The translations under genes were made by a program, and so were the position numbers. This document shows, in pieces, positions 1-5,851 of a stretch of DNA of 6,852 nucleotides. The notes beneath the pieces are model-generated. The model was not told where the DNA came from. It made no database searches and worked only from the letters and a program-made list of their open reading frames with translations. The DNA lies in assembly GCA_022837365.1 (NCBI GenBank), contig JALHHV010000142.1, positions 2,132-8,983 on the forward strand. Reading direction: 5' to 3'. Every line of letters starts with the position of its first letter. Position 1 is the first letter of the stretch. This stretch comes from Desulfovibrio sp. Lineage in GTDB: Bacteria > Desulfobacterota > Desulfovibrionia > Desulfovibrionales > Desulfovibrionaceae.

Positions 1-39
1 AATCCGCCCGCGACATGCCCGGATGTTTCACGCCTCTCC

Positions 40-68
40 TTGTCAACTGCCCGAAACGGTTGTATCAT
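40..68 (+). promoter_or_regulatory. Sigma70-type promoter for the 128-1697 gene pair
   Basis: TTGTCA at 40-45 (5 of 6 matches to the -35 consensus) is separated by exactly 17 bases from TATCAT at 63-68 (5 of 6 matches to the -10 consensus). A transcript would start near 75, about 50 bases before the first gene's start codon. No competing promoter of this quality lies between the two genes that follow, so one transcript probably covers both. The call rests on sequence match only. Confidence 0.6.
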
Positions 69-127
69 TGCTGTAAGGAACCGGCCGGGGGGCGGATCGC
101 CGTGACCATGCAGGGGCGGAAGGTGCC

Positions 128-889
128 ATGTCGCAGACCGCATCGCAGAGCATCAGGGATTTCGACCTCCTCGAAATGCCCATGGAAGGGGTGGCCGCCT
201 ACTGGCTCTCCCTGAAGAAGCTGGTGGGCAACCGCCGCAACTTCAAGGGGCTGGACCAGGAGGCGGAATTCACCTCCGAGCCCTTCGTGCGGCACCTGCT
301 GGAAATCACCTTCAGCGGCGACATGGGCGAAGACCGCGTGCGCCGCTGCGCCGCCGCGCGGGGCGACCTCTTGCGCGGCGAACTGGACCGGCGGCTGGAC
401 CTGATGCGCGTGGCCGTCATGGACGTGGCCGGGGGCGAAAACCCCCTGCGCACCATGGCCCGCATCGCCGCCCTGTATCCTTCCCCGCCCATCACCACCG
501 ACAAGGCCCTGGGCTATGCGCAGGAACTCTTGCGCCAGGCCGGGGAAAAGCCCCCCGCCGAACGGTTCTTCGACGTGTCCCACCGGTTGCAGGACGACAG
601 GCTCATCGTGGCCCTGCTGTTCTATGTCCTGCTTTCCCGCCATCATGGCAGGATGGCTTGCCGTCCCTTTCTCGAACACATGGGTTCGCGCTTCTTCGCC
701 GACGGCATGTCCCTGGTGGCCGACGGCTTTGACGCGCCCTTCGTGCGCAAGTGGCTGAAAAAGCACAAGCAGGTGTTGCTGGACGACGTGCGCGACAAGA
801 TGGCCATGTCGGTGGAACTGGCCTTGGGCATCAAGGCCCGGCTGGGCTACGACGACGTGTTTCGCATCGCGCGGTCCTACATGCGGTAG
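128..889 (+). CDS. Conserved-looking hypothetical protein, 253 residues, unknown function
   Basis: I do not recognise the family. The start at 128 is supported by GGAAGG at 118-123, four bases upstream. The reading frame is open with typical high-GC codon use to a TAG at 887-889. The product looks soluble and mostly helical. There is no signal peptide, and the one strongly hydrophobic run (about residues 159-169, IVALLFYVLL region) is too short for a convincing membrane span. The protein is rich in Arg/Lys/Asp/Glu, with a basic patch around 206-214 (VRKWLKKHK). His residues at 152, 172-173 and 184 are scattered and form no metal motif I can name. It lies 31 bases upstream of a diguanylate cyclase gene on the same strand and shares its likely promoter. 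A link to cyclic-di-GMP signalling is therefore a positional guess, not a sequence finding. That it is a real gene is well supported; its function is open. Confidence 0.8.
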   Translation: MSQTASQSIRDFDLLEMPMEGVAAYWLSLKKLVGNRRNFKGLDQEAEFTSEPFVRHLLEITFSGDMGEDRVRRCAAARGDLLRGELDRRLDLMRVAVMDVAGGENPLRTMARIAALYPSPPITTDKALGYAQELLRQAGEKPPAERFFDVSHRLQDDRLIVALLFYVLLSRHHGRMACRPFLEHMGSRFFADGMSLVADGFDAPFVRKWLKKHKQVLLDDVRDKMAMSVELALGIKARLGYDDVFRIARSYMR

Positions 890-920
890 GCCAACGGGGG
901 CGCCCTACGCGGGGTGGATC

Positions 921-1697
921 ATGGCCGGCAACGGCGGGGGCGGTGCACGGAAGCCGAAGGCACGGCTGCTGCGGCTGGTCCAGGGGGCCGCGCTGGGGCT
1001 CGGCGCGCCGCTGGGCTGGCAGCTGCTGCGCTGGCTGTTCGATCTGGCGCCCACTCACCCCCGGTACGAACTGGTGCTCGACGTGTACATGGCCGTGGGC
1101 GGGGTGCTGGTGTTCGCCGTGTTCGGCTACCACCTGGGCCGCAAGGAGCAGCGCCTGGAACGCCTGACCCTGGTGGACCCCCTGACCTCGCTGTACAACC
1201 GCAGGCATTTCGAGCTGATGCTGGAAACCGAGTTCGCCCGGCACCTGCGCGACGGCACCGATCTTTCGCTGCTGATGCTGGACCTGGACCACTTCAAGCA
1301 GGTCAACGACACCTGGGGTCACCAGGAGGGCGACCGGGTGCTGACGACCCTGGCGGGCATCCTGCGCGCGGGACTGCGCGCCCAGGACGTGGCCGCGCGG
1401 GTGGGCGGCGAGGAATTCGCGGTGATCATGCCCGGCGTGGGCGGCGCGGGGGCCATGACCGCCGCCGAACGGCTGCGCTGCGCCGTGCGCGACGGCACCT
1501 TCGTGGTGGGGCCGGGCACGCGCATTCCGGTGCGCATCTCCATCGGGGTGGCCAGCACCGAGCGGTTGGCCGTCTCCGGGCCGTCGGAACTGTTCCGCCT
1601 GGCGGACGACGCCCTGTACCGGGCCAAGGGCCTGGGCCGCGACCGGGTGGAGCCCGCGTGGCCGGGCGGCGCGGAGGACGGGCCGGGCTCCTGCTGA
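921..1697 (+). CDS. Membrane-anchored diguanylate cyclase (GGDEF domain)
   Basis: The 258-residue protein would make cyclic-di-GMP from two GTP at the cytoplasmic face of the inner membrane. Two hydrophobic stretches, about residues 17-39 and 51-70, look like a short membrane hairpin. A linker (71-82) leads straight into a complete GGDEF domain (about 83-245). The signature is GGEEF at 162-166. The metal and substrate residues line up with PleD: D121 in DLDHFK, N129 in the ND pair, and D138 in the GD after GH. RAQD at 153-156, five residues before GGEEF, is the RxxD inhibitory site, so product feedback inhibition is expected. The DPLTSLYNRR motif at 86-95 is the usual domain start. There is no PAS, GAF, HAMP or receiver domain, so any signal must enter through the short membrane part or a partner. 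The likely ribosome binding site is GGGGTGG at 911-917. The gene follows the unknown gene by 31 bases, and the two are probably co-transcribed. The GGDEF assignment is secure; the membrane topology is inferred. Confidence 0.93.
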   Translation: MAGNGGGGARKPKARLLRLVQGAALGLGAPLGWQLLRWLFDLAPTHPRYELVLDVYMAVGGVLVFAVFGYHLGRKEQRLERLTLVDPLTSLYNRRHFELMLETEFARHLRDGTDLSLLMLDLDHFKQVNDTWGHQEGDRVLTTLAGILRAGLRAQDVAARVGGEEFAVIMPGVGGAGAMTAAERLRCAVRDGTFVVGPGTRIPVRISIGVASTERLAVSGPSELFRLADDALYRAKGLGRDRVEPAWPGGAEDGPGSC

Positions 1698-1868
1698 GGG
1701 CCGTCCGTTTCATTTTCCTCGCGGGTTCGGCGCTCTGGCGGTCCCGGTTGCCATGACGCCGCGAAATGTTCATGGTACAAGGCTGCGGGGCGTCGGCGCG
1801 CCACGCGGAACCCCACGGTTCCATCCGCGTCGTTCCGGCTGGACCGTCCCCGGGCCACGTCGCACTCA

Positions 1869-1912
1869 GGCCCGGCCACGGCCCGGCCATGCCCCAGCCA
1901 TGCCCCGGTCAT
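1869..1912 (+). repeat. Degenerate 11-bp tandem repeat, four units, upstream of the M16 peptidase gene
   Basis: Four consecutive 11-base units occur at 1869-1879, 1880-1890, 1891-1901 and 1902-1912: GGCCCGGCCAC, GGCCCGGCCAT, GCCCCAGCCAT and GCCCCGGTCAT. The first two differ at one base and the later ones drift. The array ends 12 bases before the peptidase ribosome binding site. The rest of the 1698-1939 gap shows no clear promoter or T-tailed terminator. One frame stays open upstream of 1940 (from 1766), but its predicted residues look like repeat-derived low-complexity sequence, so I treat it as untranslated. The period is close to one helical turn, which would suit repeated protein contacts, but no function is shown. 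Confidence 0.6.
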
Positions 1913-1939
1913 GATACCCCTCACGGAGGAATCCCACGC

Positions 1940-4840
1940 ATGCAATCCCACGGGTTCGATCTCGTTTTCGAACGTACCGTCCATGAACTGAACAGCCGCA
2001 TCCGCCTGTGGCGCCACGAAGCCACCGGCGCGCAACTGCTTTCCTGCTGCAACGCCGACGAGAACAAGGTCTTCGGCGTCACCTTCCGCACGCCGCCCAG
2101 CGATTCCACGGGGGTGGCCCACATCCTCGAACATTCGGTGCTCTGCGGGTCCGAGAAGTACCCGGTCAAGGAACCCTTCGTGGAACTGCTGAAGGGCTCG
2201 CTGCAAACCTTCCTCAACGCTTTCACCTACCCGGACAAGACCTGCTACCCGGTGGCCTCGGCCAACTTGCAGGATTTCCGCAACCTGGTGGACGTGTACC
2301 TGGACGCGGTGTTCTTTCCGCGCATCACCGAGGAAATCTTCCGGCAGGAGGGCTGGCACATCGAGGCCGACGCGCCGGAAGGCCCCTTCGCGTACAAGGG
2401 CGTGGTCTACAACGAGATGAAGGGCGTCTATTCCTCGCCGGAATCCATCCTGTCCGAGCAGTCGCAGCAGGCGCTGTTCCCCGACATCACCTACGGGCTC
2501 GATTCCGGCGGCAACCCGGAGCACATCCCCGACCTGACCTACGAGCAGTTCGCGGGCTTCCACGCCAGCTACTACCACCCCTCCAACGCCCGCTTCTTCT
2601 TCTGGGGCGACGCCCCGGAAGACGACCGGCTGGCCTGCCTGGCCGGAGTGCTGGCCCGCTTCCAGCGCATCGAGGTGGATTCCGCCGTGCCGTTGCAGCC
2701 CCGCTCGGATACGCCGCGCATGATCGAGGTGGGCTACGCCGCCTCCGAGGGCGACGACCGGGGCATGGTGACCATGAACTGGCTGCTGTGCGAAACCGCC
2801 GACGTGGAGCGCAACTTCGCCTTCGAGATGTTGGAGCACATCCTGCTGGGCCTGCCCGGTTCGCCCCTGCGGCGCGCGCTGATCGAATCGGGCCTGGGCG
2901 AGGACGTGGCCGGGGTGGGCCTGGAAAGCGACCTGCGCCAGATGTACTTTTCCGTGGGGCTCAAGGGCATCGACCCGGCGGACGCCTCCAGCGTGGAAAT
3001 GCTGATCATGGAAACCCTGGCCGACCTCGCCGGGGAAGGGCTGCCCGCCGACGCCGTGGAGGCCGCCGTGAACAGCGTGGAATTCGCCCTGCGCGAGAAC
3101 AATTCCGGCCGCTACCCGGTGGGCCTTGCGGTGATGGTGCGCAGCCTGACCACTTGGCTGTATGACGGGGACCCGCTGGCCCTGCTGGAATGGGAAAAGC
3201 CCCTTGCCGCCATCAAGGCGCGCATCGCCTCGGGCGAACGGTACTTCGAAGGGCTGATCCGTGACTGGCTGCTGGACAACCAGCACGTGGCCACGGTGCT
3301 GCTGACCCCCGAACGCGGGCTGGCCGAACGGCGCGAGGCCGCCGAGGCCGCCCGGCTGGAAGCCTGGCGGCAGGGCCTGCGCCAGTGCGAACGGGTGGCC
3401 CTGGTGGAGGAAACCCGCGCCCTGCGCACCTTGCAGGAGGCCCCGGACAGCCTGGAGGCCCTGGCCACCATCCCCGGCCTGAAGCTGGAAGACCTGCCCG
3501 GGGAAAACCGCCCCATCCCCAGCGAGGACAGGGAGGCGGGCGCGGTGCCCGTGCTGTTCCACGACCTGGACACCTCGGGCATCGCCTACACCGAGACCAC
3601 CTTCGACCTTTCGGCCGTGCCCGCGCATCTGGTGCCCCTGGTGCCGCTGTTCGGCCGCGCCCTGTTCGAGATGGGCACCACGAAACGCGATTTCGTGGAC
3701 CTCGGCATGCGCATCGCCCGCAAGACGGGCGGCATGGACGCGGACACCCTGTTCGCCACCACCCTGGGCGCGCGCCAGCCCGTGGCGCGGCTGGTGGTGC
3801 ACGGCAAGGCCACCTGCGACAACGTGCCCGCGCTGTACGACATCCTGTCCGAAGTGCTGCTGGAGGCTAGGTTCGACGACCGGGAACGCTTCCAGCGCAT
3901 GGTGCTGGAGGAAAAGGCCCGGCAGGAGCATGTGCTGGCGCCTTCCGGCCACGGCATCGTCATGGCCCGGCTGCGCGCGGGGTACAACGCGGCGGGCTGG
4001 CTGGACGAAGCCACCACCGGCGTGTCGTATCTGGTCTTTCTGCGCACCCTGGCCGAGCGCATGGAAAAGGACTGGGACGGCGTGCTGGCCGACCTTGCGG
4101 CCCTGCGCGGGCTGGTCCTGCGCCGTTCCGGCTGCCTGATGAACCTCACCGCCGATGCGGAGGGCGGGCGCGTGGCGTCCGGCCCGGCCGCCGCCCTGGC
4201 CGGGGCGCTGCCCGACGCGGCGGCTCCGTCCGCCGTATCCGGATGGCGTCCCGCCGAAGCCCCGGCCGGGGCCGAGGCGCTGGTCATGCCCGCGCAGGTC
4301 AACTACGTGGGCAAGGCGGCGGACCTGTACGGGCTTGGCTACGCCTACCACGGCTCGGCCAACGTGGTGTTCAAGCACCTGCGCATGGCCTTCCTGTGGG
4401 ACCGGGTGCGCGTGCAGGGCGGGGCCTACGGCGCGTTCTGCGCCTTCGACCGGGCCAGCGGCCTGCTGACCCAGGTTTCGTACCGCGACCCCAACGTGGC
4501 CGCCACGCTGGACGTGTACGACGCCACGGCCGACTACCTGCGCCGCGTCTCGCTGTCGTCCACGGAACTGGCCAACGCCATCGTGGGCGCCATCGGCGAC
4601 GTGGACAAGCACATGCTGCCCGACGCCAAGGGGGCGGCCGCGCTGTACCGCCGCCTGGCGGGCGATTCCGACGCGGCGCGCCAGCAGATGCGCGACGAGA
4701 TCCTTTCCACCACCAACGATCACTTCCGCGCCCTGGCCGACGTCATGGCCGAGGCCGCCCGCACGGGCCGGGTGGCGGTGCTGGGCGGCGCGGCGCTGGA
4801 GCGCGTGGCCGCGGAGAAGGGATGGCGCGTCGAGCGCTAG
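1940..4840 (+). CDS. M16C zinc metallopeptidase, presequence protease (PreP/Cym1)-like
   Basis: The 966-residue protein matches the length and architecture of PreP-type peptidases, which form a closed chamber and degrade unfolded peptides. The inverted zinc motif HILEH is at residues 61-65 (H61 and H65 bind zinc, E64 is the catalytic base). The distal ligand is most likely E159 in YNEMKG. The stretch after HILEH (VLCGSEKYP, then LKGSLQTFLNAFTYPDKT) is strongly PreP-like rather than pitrilysin- or processing-peptidase-like. The middle of the protein should hold the M16C-associated linker domain. The C-terminal half carries RVQGGAYGAF near 824-833, the conserved Arg/Tyr segment that helps bind substrate in this family. 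There is no signal peptide or membrane span, so it is probably cytoplasmic. The start at 1940 is chosen because GGAGGA sits at 1925-1930, nine bases upstream, and family homology begins at once. The frame is open further upstream to 1766, but that part is repeat-derived. The gene ends at TAG 4838-4840, and the next gene is 242 bases away with its own regulatory region. The bacterial substrate is unknown; a general oligopeptide clearing role is inferred. Confidence 0.93.
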   Translation: MQSHGFDLVFERTVHELNSRIRLWRHEATGAQLLSCCNADENKVFGVTFRTPPSDSTGVAHILEHSVLCGSEKYPVKEPFVELLKGSLQTFLNAFTYPDKTCYPVASANLQDFRNLVDVYLDAVFFPRITEEIFRQEGWHIEADAPEGPFAYKGVVYNEMKGVYSSPESILSEQSQQALFPDITYGLDSGGNPEHIPDLTYEQFAGFHASYYHPSNARFFFWGDAPEDDRLACLAGVLARFQRIEVDSAVPLQPRSDTPRMIEVGYAASEGDDRGMVTMNWLLCETADVERNFAFEMLEHILLGLPGSPLRRALIESGLGEDVAGVGLESDLRQMYFSVGLKGIDPADASSVEMLIMETLADLAGEGLPADAVEAAVNSVEFALRENNSGRYPVGLAVMVRSLTTWLYDGDPLALLEWEKPLAAIKARIASGERYFEGLIRDWLLDNQHVATVLLTPERGLAERREAAEAARLEAWRQGLRQCERVALVEETRALRTLQEAPDSLEALATIPGLKLEDLPGENRPIPSEDREAGAVPVLFHDLDTSGIAYTETTFDLSAVPAHLVPLVPLFGRALFEMGTTKRDFVDLGMRIARKTGGMDADTLFATTLGARQPVARLVVHGKATCDNVPALYDILSEVLLEARFDDRERFQRMVLEEKARQEHVLAPSGHGIVMARLRAGYNAAGWLDEATTGVSYLVFLRTLAERMEKDWDGVLADLAALRGLVLRRSGCLMNLTADAEGGRVASGPAAALAGALPDAAAPSAVSGWRPAEAPAGAEALVMPAQVNYVGKAADLYGLGYAYHGSANVVFKHLRMAFLWDRVRVQGGAYGAFCAFDRASGLLTQVSYRDPNVAATLDVYDATADYLRRVSLSSTELANAIVGAIGDVDKHMLPDAKGAAALYRRLAGDSDAARQQMRDEILSTTNDHFRALADVMAEAARTGRVAVLGGAALERVAAEKGWRVER

Positions 4841-4880
4841 CCCTGACTTGTCTTTTCGTCTGTTGGCTTCGTCAAACTTC

Positions 4881-4930
4881 GCCTGCCATTTCGGTCGAAT
4901 ACAATAAGAGTATACTCCCTCATGGCAGGC
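4881..4930 (+). promoter_or_regulatory. Perfect 9-bp inverted repeat bracketing the fur promoter candidate
   Basis: GCCTGCCAT at 4881-4889 is the exact reverse complement of ATGGCAGGC at 4922-4930. The arms are 32 bases apart and 41 bases centre to centre, close to four helical turns. They sit on either side of the candidate -35/-10 region and reach the predicted transcription start. This is what a pair of operator half-sites used in looping could look like, or a long-loop stem. The interval also contains ATAC/GTAT half-sites (4899-4902 and 4910-4913). It does not match the classical Fur box in an obvious way. Confidence 0.4.
4889..4916 (+). promoter_or_regulatory. Candidate sigma70-type promoter upstream of fur
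   Basis: TATACT at 4911-4916 is a good -10 element in an unusually A/T-rich island of this GC-rich window. TTTCGG at 4889-4894, 16 bases upstream, is a weak -35. TACAAT at 4900-4905 is a second possible -10. A start near 4923 would give a leader of about 160 bases before the fur start codon. A weaker and nearer alternative is TATAGG at 5042-5047 preceded by GTTGCG at 5020-5025. If that one is used, the 5003-5030 palindrome would overlap the -35. Confidence 0.4.
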
Positions 4931-5002
4931 TCGTTTTCCTTGTCAACAAACGAAAATCCTGCGTCAGGAGTTCCGGTCGGGCCGTTCGGGTTTCTTTCGT
5001 CC

Positions 5003-5030
5003 GCCAGCGCAACGGCCCTGTTGCGCTGGC
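5003..5030 (+). promoter_or_regulatory. Perfect 11-bp hairpin/palindrome in the fur upstream region
   Basis: GCCAGCGCAAC at 5003-5013 pairs perfectly with GTTGCGCTGGC at 5020-5030 around the six-base loop GGCCCT. The structure lies 43 bases before the ribosome binding site of the fur-like gene. Neither strand has a T tract after the stem, so it is not a standard intrinsic terminator for the upstream peptidase gene. It may be a leader hairpin that affects RNA stability or translation, or a dyad bound by a regulator. The inverted repeat is certain; the role is not. Confidence 0.55.
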
Positions 5031-5082
5031 CGGGCACACGGTATAGGAACAGCCTGACCACGCCCACATAGCGAGGAAACCC

Positions 5083-5119
5083 ATGAAGCAAGCCATAGAC
5101 GTGTTTCACGAGTACGTTC
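5083..5119 (+). pseudogene. Severed N-terminal start of the fur-like gene (out of frame with the rest)
   Basis: ATG at 5083 has a good ribosome binding site, GAGGA at 5073-5077 with five-base spacing. Its first codons read MKQAIDVFHEYV, a normal-looking beginning for a Desulfovibrio-type Fur protein. After that the frame no longer encodes Fur but a GC-shadow peptide. The recognisable Fur sequence resumes in the +1-shifted frame (TFMSAGGHLTTEEL), whose own upstream stop is TAG at 5096-5098. Between the two pieces a Fur protein should have about 16-18 residues with the conserved Thr-x-x-Arg region of helix 1, and these are absent. A deletion of about 47-56 bases, of length 2 modulo 3, with its junction near 5110-5119 would explain both the loss and the frame change. 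A single-base error alone would not. Confidence 0.65.
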
Positions 5120-5488
5120 ATGAGCGCCGGTGGACACCTGACCACCGAGGAACTGTACGAACGGGTCAAGGCCGTGGACCCTTCCGTGGGGCAGGCCACG
5201 GTGTACCGCACCATGAAGCTGCTGTGCGATTCCGGCCTGGCCAAGGAAGTGCACTTCGGCGACGGGGTGGCCCGCTACGAGCAGAAGTATGGCAGCAAGC
5301 ACCACGACCACCTCATCTGCGAAGCCTGCGGCGAGAACATCGAAGTGCTGGACGACGAGATAGAGCGGTTGCAGGAGGATCTTGCGCGCCGCCACGGCTA
5401 CGTGCTGACCTCGCACCGCATGTACCTGTTCGGGGTGTGCGGCAAGTGCCGCTCTGACGGAAAGCGCCGCCCCCCGCGCGAGGACTGA
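5120..5488 (+). CDS. fur: Fur-family metal-responsive repressor, N-terminally truncated / probably disrupted
   Basis: The intact part encodes 122 residues of a ferric uptake regulator-type protein. These repressors dimerise, bind Fe(II) and block iron-uptake genes. The winged-helix recognition segment is present (VGQATVYRTMKLL at 23-35), as are the wing (HFGDGVARYEQKYG) and the regulatory metal region HHDH at 61-64. Two CxxC pairs, C67/C70 and C107/C110, should form the structural zinc site. Together with H99 they mark a complete dimerisation domain. Family members usually have 130-155 residues. Here the first DNA-binding helix is missing: ATG 5120 lies at residue GGHLTTEEL, about 30 residues into a normal protein. 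This ATG has no convincing ribosome binding site, while a good one serves ATG 5083 in the other frame. By my recollection the equivalent D. vulgaris gene (DVU0942) is the genome's Fur; PerR or another paralogue is possible. As it stands the product would probably not bind DNA normally. A sequencing or assembly error must be excluded. Confidence 0.8.
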   Translation: MSAGGHLTTEELYERVKAVDPSVGQATVYRTMKLLCDSGLAKEVHFGDGVARYEQKYGSKHHDHLICEACGENIEVLDDEIERLQEDLARRHGYVLTSHRMYLFGVCGKCRSDGKRRPPRED

Positions 5489-5608
5489 GCGCCGTTCCCG
5501 AGCCCGTTCCCCGGGCCGGACCCCGGCCCGGCCGGCCGCCGCGCTCCATTTCCCACGCCATACCCCGGCCGCCAGGCCGGCCTTCACGAACACCGCACCG
5601 GCAACATC

Positions 5609-5636
5609 AGCGGGCCGCCCCTTGGGGCGGCCCGCT
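5609..5636 (+). terminator. Intrinsic terminator after fur
   Basis: A perfect 13-bp inverted repeat, AGCGGGCCGCCCC at 5609-5621 and GGGGCGGCCCGCT at 5624-5636, forms a very stable stem. It is followed by TTGCGTTGCAT, a weak and interrupted T tract. It lies 121 bases after the fur stop codon and before the separate promoter region of the next gene. It should therefore insulate the YeiH-type gene from upstream transcription. The stem is certain; termination efficiency is inferred because the T tract is poor. Confidence 0.75.
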
Positions 5637-5686
5637 TGCGTTGCATACCCGGGGAGGCACCGGAGAATGGAAATCGGGCTTTGCAC

Positions 5687-5704
5687 TGATAACCACGGTT
5701 GTCA
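5687..5704 (+). promoter_or_regulatory. Interrupted palindrome, operator candidate for the YeiH-type gene
   Basis: TGATAACC at 5687-5694 and GGTTGTCA at 5697-5704 are reverse complements at 7 of 8 positions around a two-base centre. The site sits immediately upstream of the candidate -35, a typical place for an activator. E. coli yeiH is controlled by the LysR-type regulator YeiE, but no LysR gene is visible here and I cannot assign a regulator. It does not look like a Fur box. Confidence 0.4.
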
Positions 5705-5733
5705 TTCCGAAGAAAGAGGTGTTCTTGTAATAT
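5705..5733 (+). promoter_or_regulatory. Candidate sigma70-type promoter for the YeiH-type gene
   Basis: TAATAT at 5728-5733 (overlapping TATACT at 5731-5736) gives a good -10 in an A/T-rich stretch. TTCCGA at 5705-5710, 17 bases upstream, is a mediocre -35. Transcription would begin near 5740, giving a leader of about 110 bases. The weak -35 next to a palindrome suggests activator dependence, but this is inference. Confidence 0.4.
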
Positions 5734-5768
5734 ACTGAAATAAAAAAATACATGCTGCTCCATGGGTC

Positions 5769-5796
5769 TGGCACGCCTCTTGATTAGAAAGGGGCG
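5769..5796 (+). promoter_or_regulatory. Sigma54-like element overlapping a hairpin in the YeiH-type gene's leader
   Basis: TGGCACG at 5769-5775, four bases, then TTGAT at 5780-5784 matches the sigma54 consensus (TGGCACG-N4-TTGCW) except at the -12 position, where GA replaces the usual GC. If active, transcription would start near 5795, about 57 bases before the start codon. The same bases can form an 8-bp stem: CGCCTCTT at 5774-5781 pairs with AAGGGGCG at 5789-5796, with one G-U pair and a seven-base loop. The two readings are alternatives, and the mismatch at a key position lowers confidence in the promoter. Confidence 0.35.
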
Positions 5797-5851
5797 CACG
5801 CCATCCGCACTGCCGGCGGTGGCGGCAAACCGCAAGGAGGAGCATCGGAAC

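Larger units (their letters stand above)
5489..5851 (+). other. 363-base intergenic region between fur and the YeiH-type gene
   Basis: I see no gene here. The first 90 bases are extremely C/G-rich and include a 9-bp stem (CCGGGCCGG at 5511-5519 with CCGGCCCGG at 5523-5531, loop ACC). That stem lacks a T tail and is probably a by-product of the C/G runs or part of the gene end. A strong terminator follows (5609-5636). After it the base composition changes sharply to A/T-rich between about 5680 and 5760. That stretch contains a palindrome and promoter candidates for the next gene. Confidence 0.6.

Noticed and set aside
65..766. 233-codon - strand frame antisense to the 128-889 gene
   Set aside because: Same composition artefact (His/Gln/Gly-rich), with no domain. 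A good promoter and ribosome binding site exist on the + strand instead.
1766..1939. 58-residue N-terminal extension of the M16 peptidase frame
   Set aside because: It runs through the 11-bp repeat array and reads as low-complexity Pro/Gly/His sequence. The ribosome binding site at 1925-1930 and the start of family homology both point to 1940.
1319..4723. Very long open frame (1134 codons) on the - strand antisense to the M16 peptidase and cyclase genes
   Set aside because: It is a shadow of G/C-biased third positions in the + strand genes. Its predicted protein is rich in His, Gln, Gly, Arg and Val with no recognisable domain, and the + strand frames hold clear conserved motifs.
4897..4915. 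Fur box or PerR box overlapping the fur promoter
   Set aside because: Only short ATAC/GTAT half-sites are present. The match to the known 19-bp Fur or PerR palindromes is too poor to claim.
4243..5046. 267-codon + strand frame overlapping the end of the peptidase gene and the fur upstream region
   Set aside because: It is out of frame with the peptidase, Arg/Gly-rich, and extends into the regulatory gap only by chance. There is no ribosome binding site or domain.
5511..5531. 9-bp GC stem soon after the fur stop codon as a terminator
   Set aside because: It has no T tract and lies in a run of C/G-rich sequence where such stems arise easily. The 13-bp stem at 5609-5636 is the better terminator.
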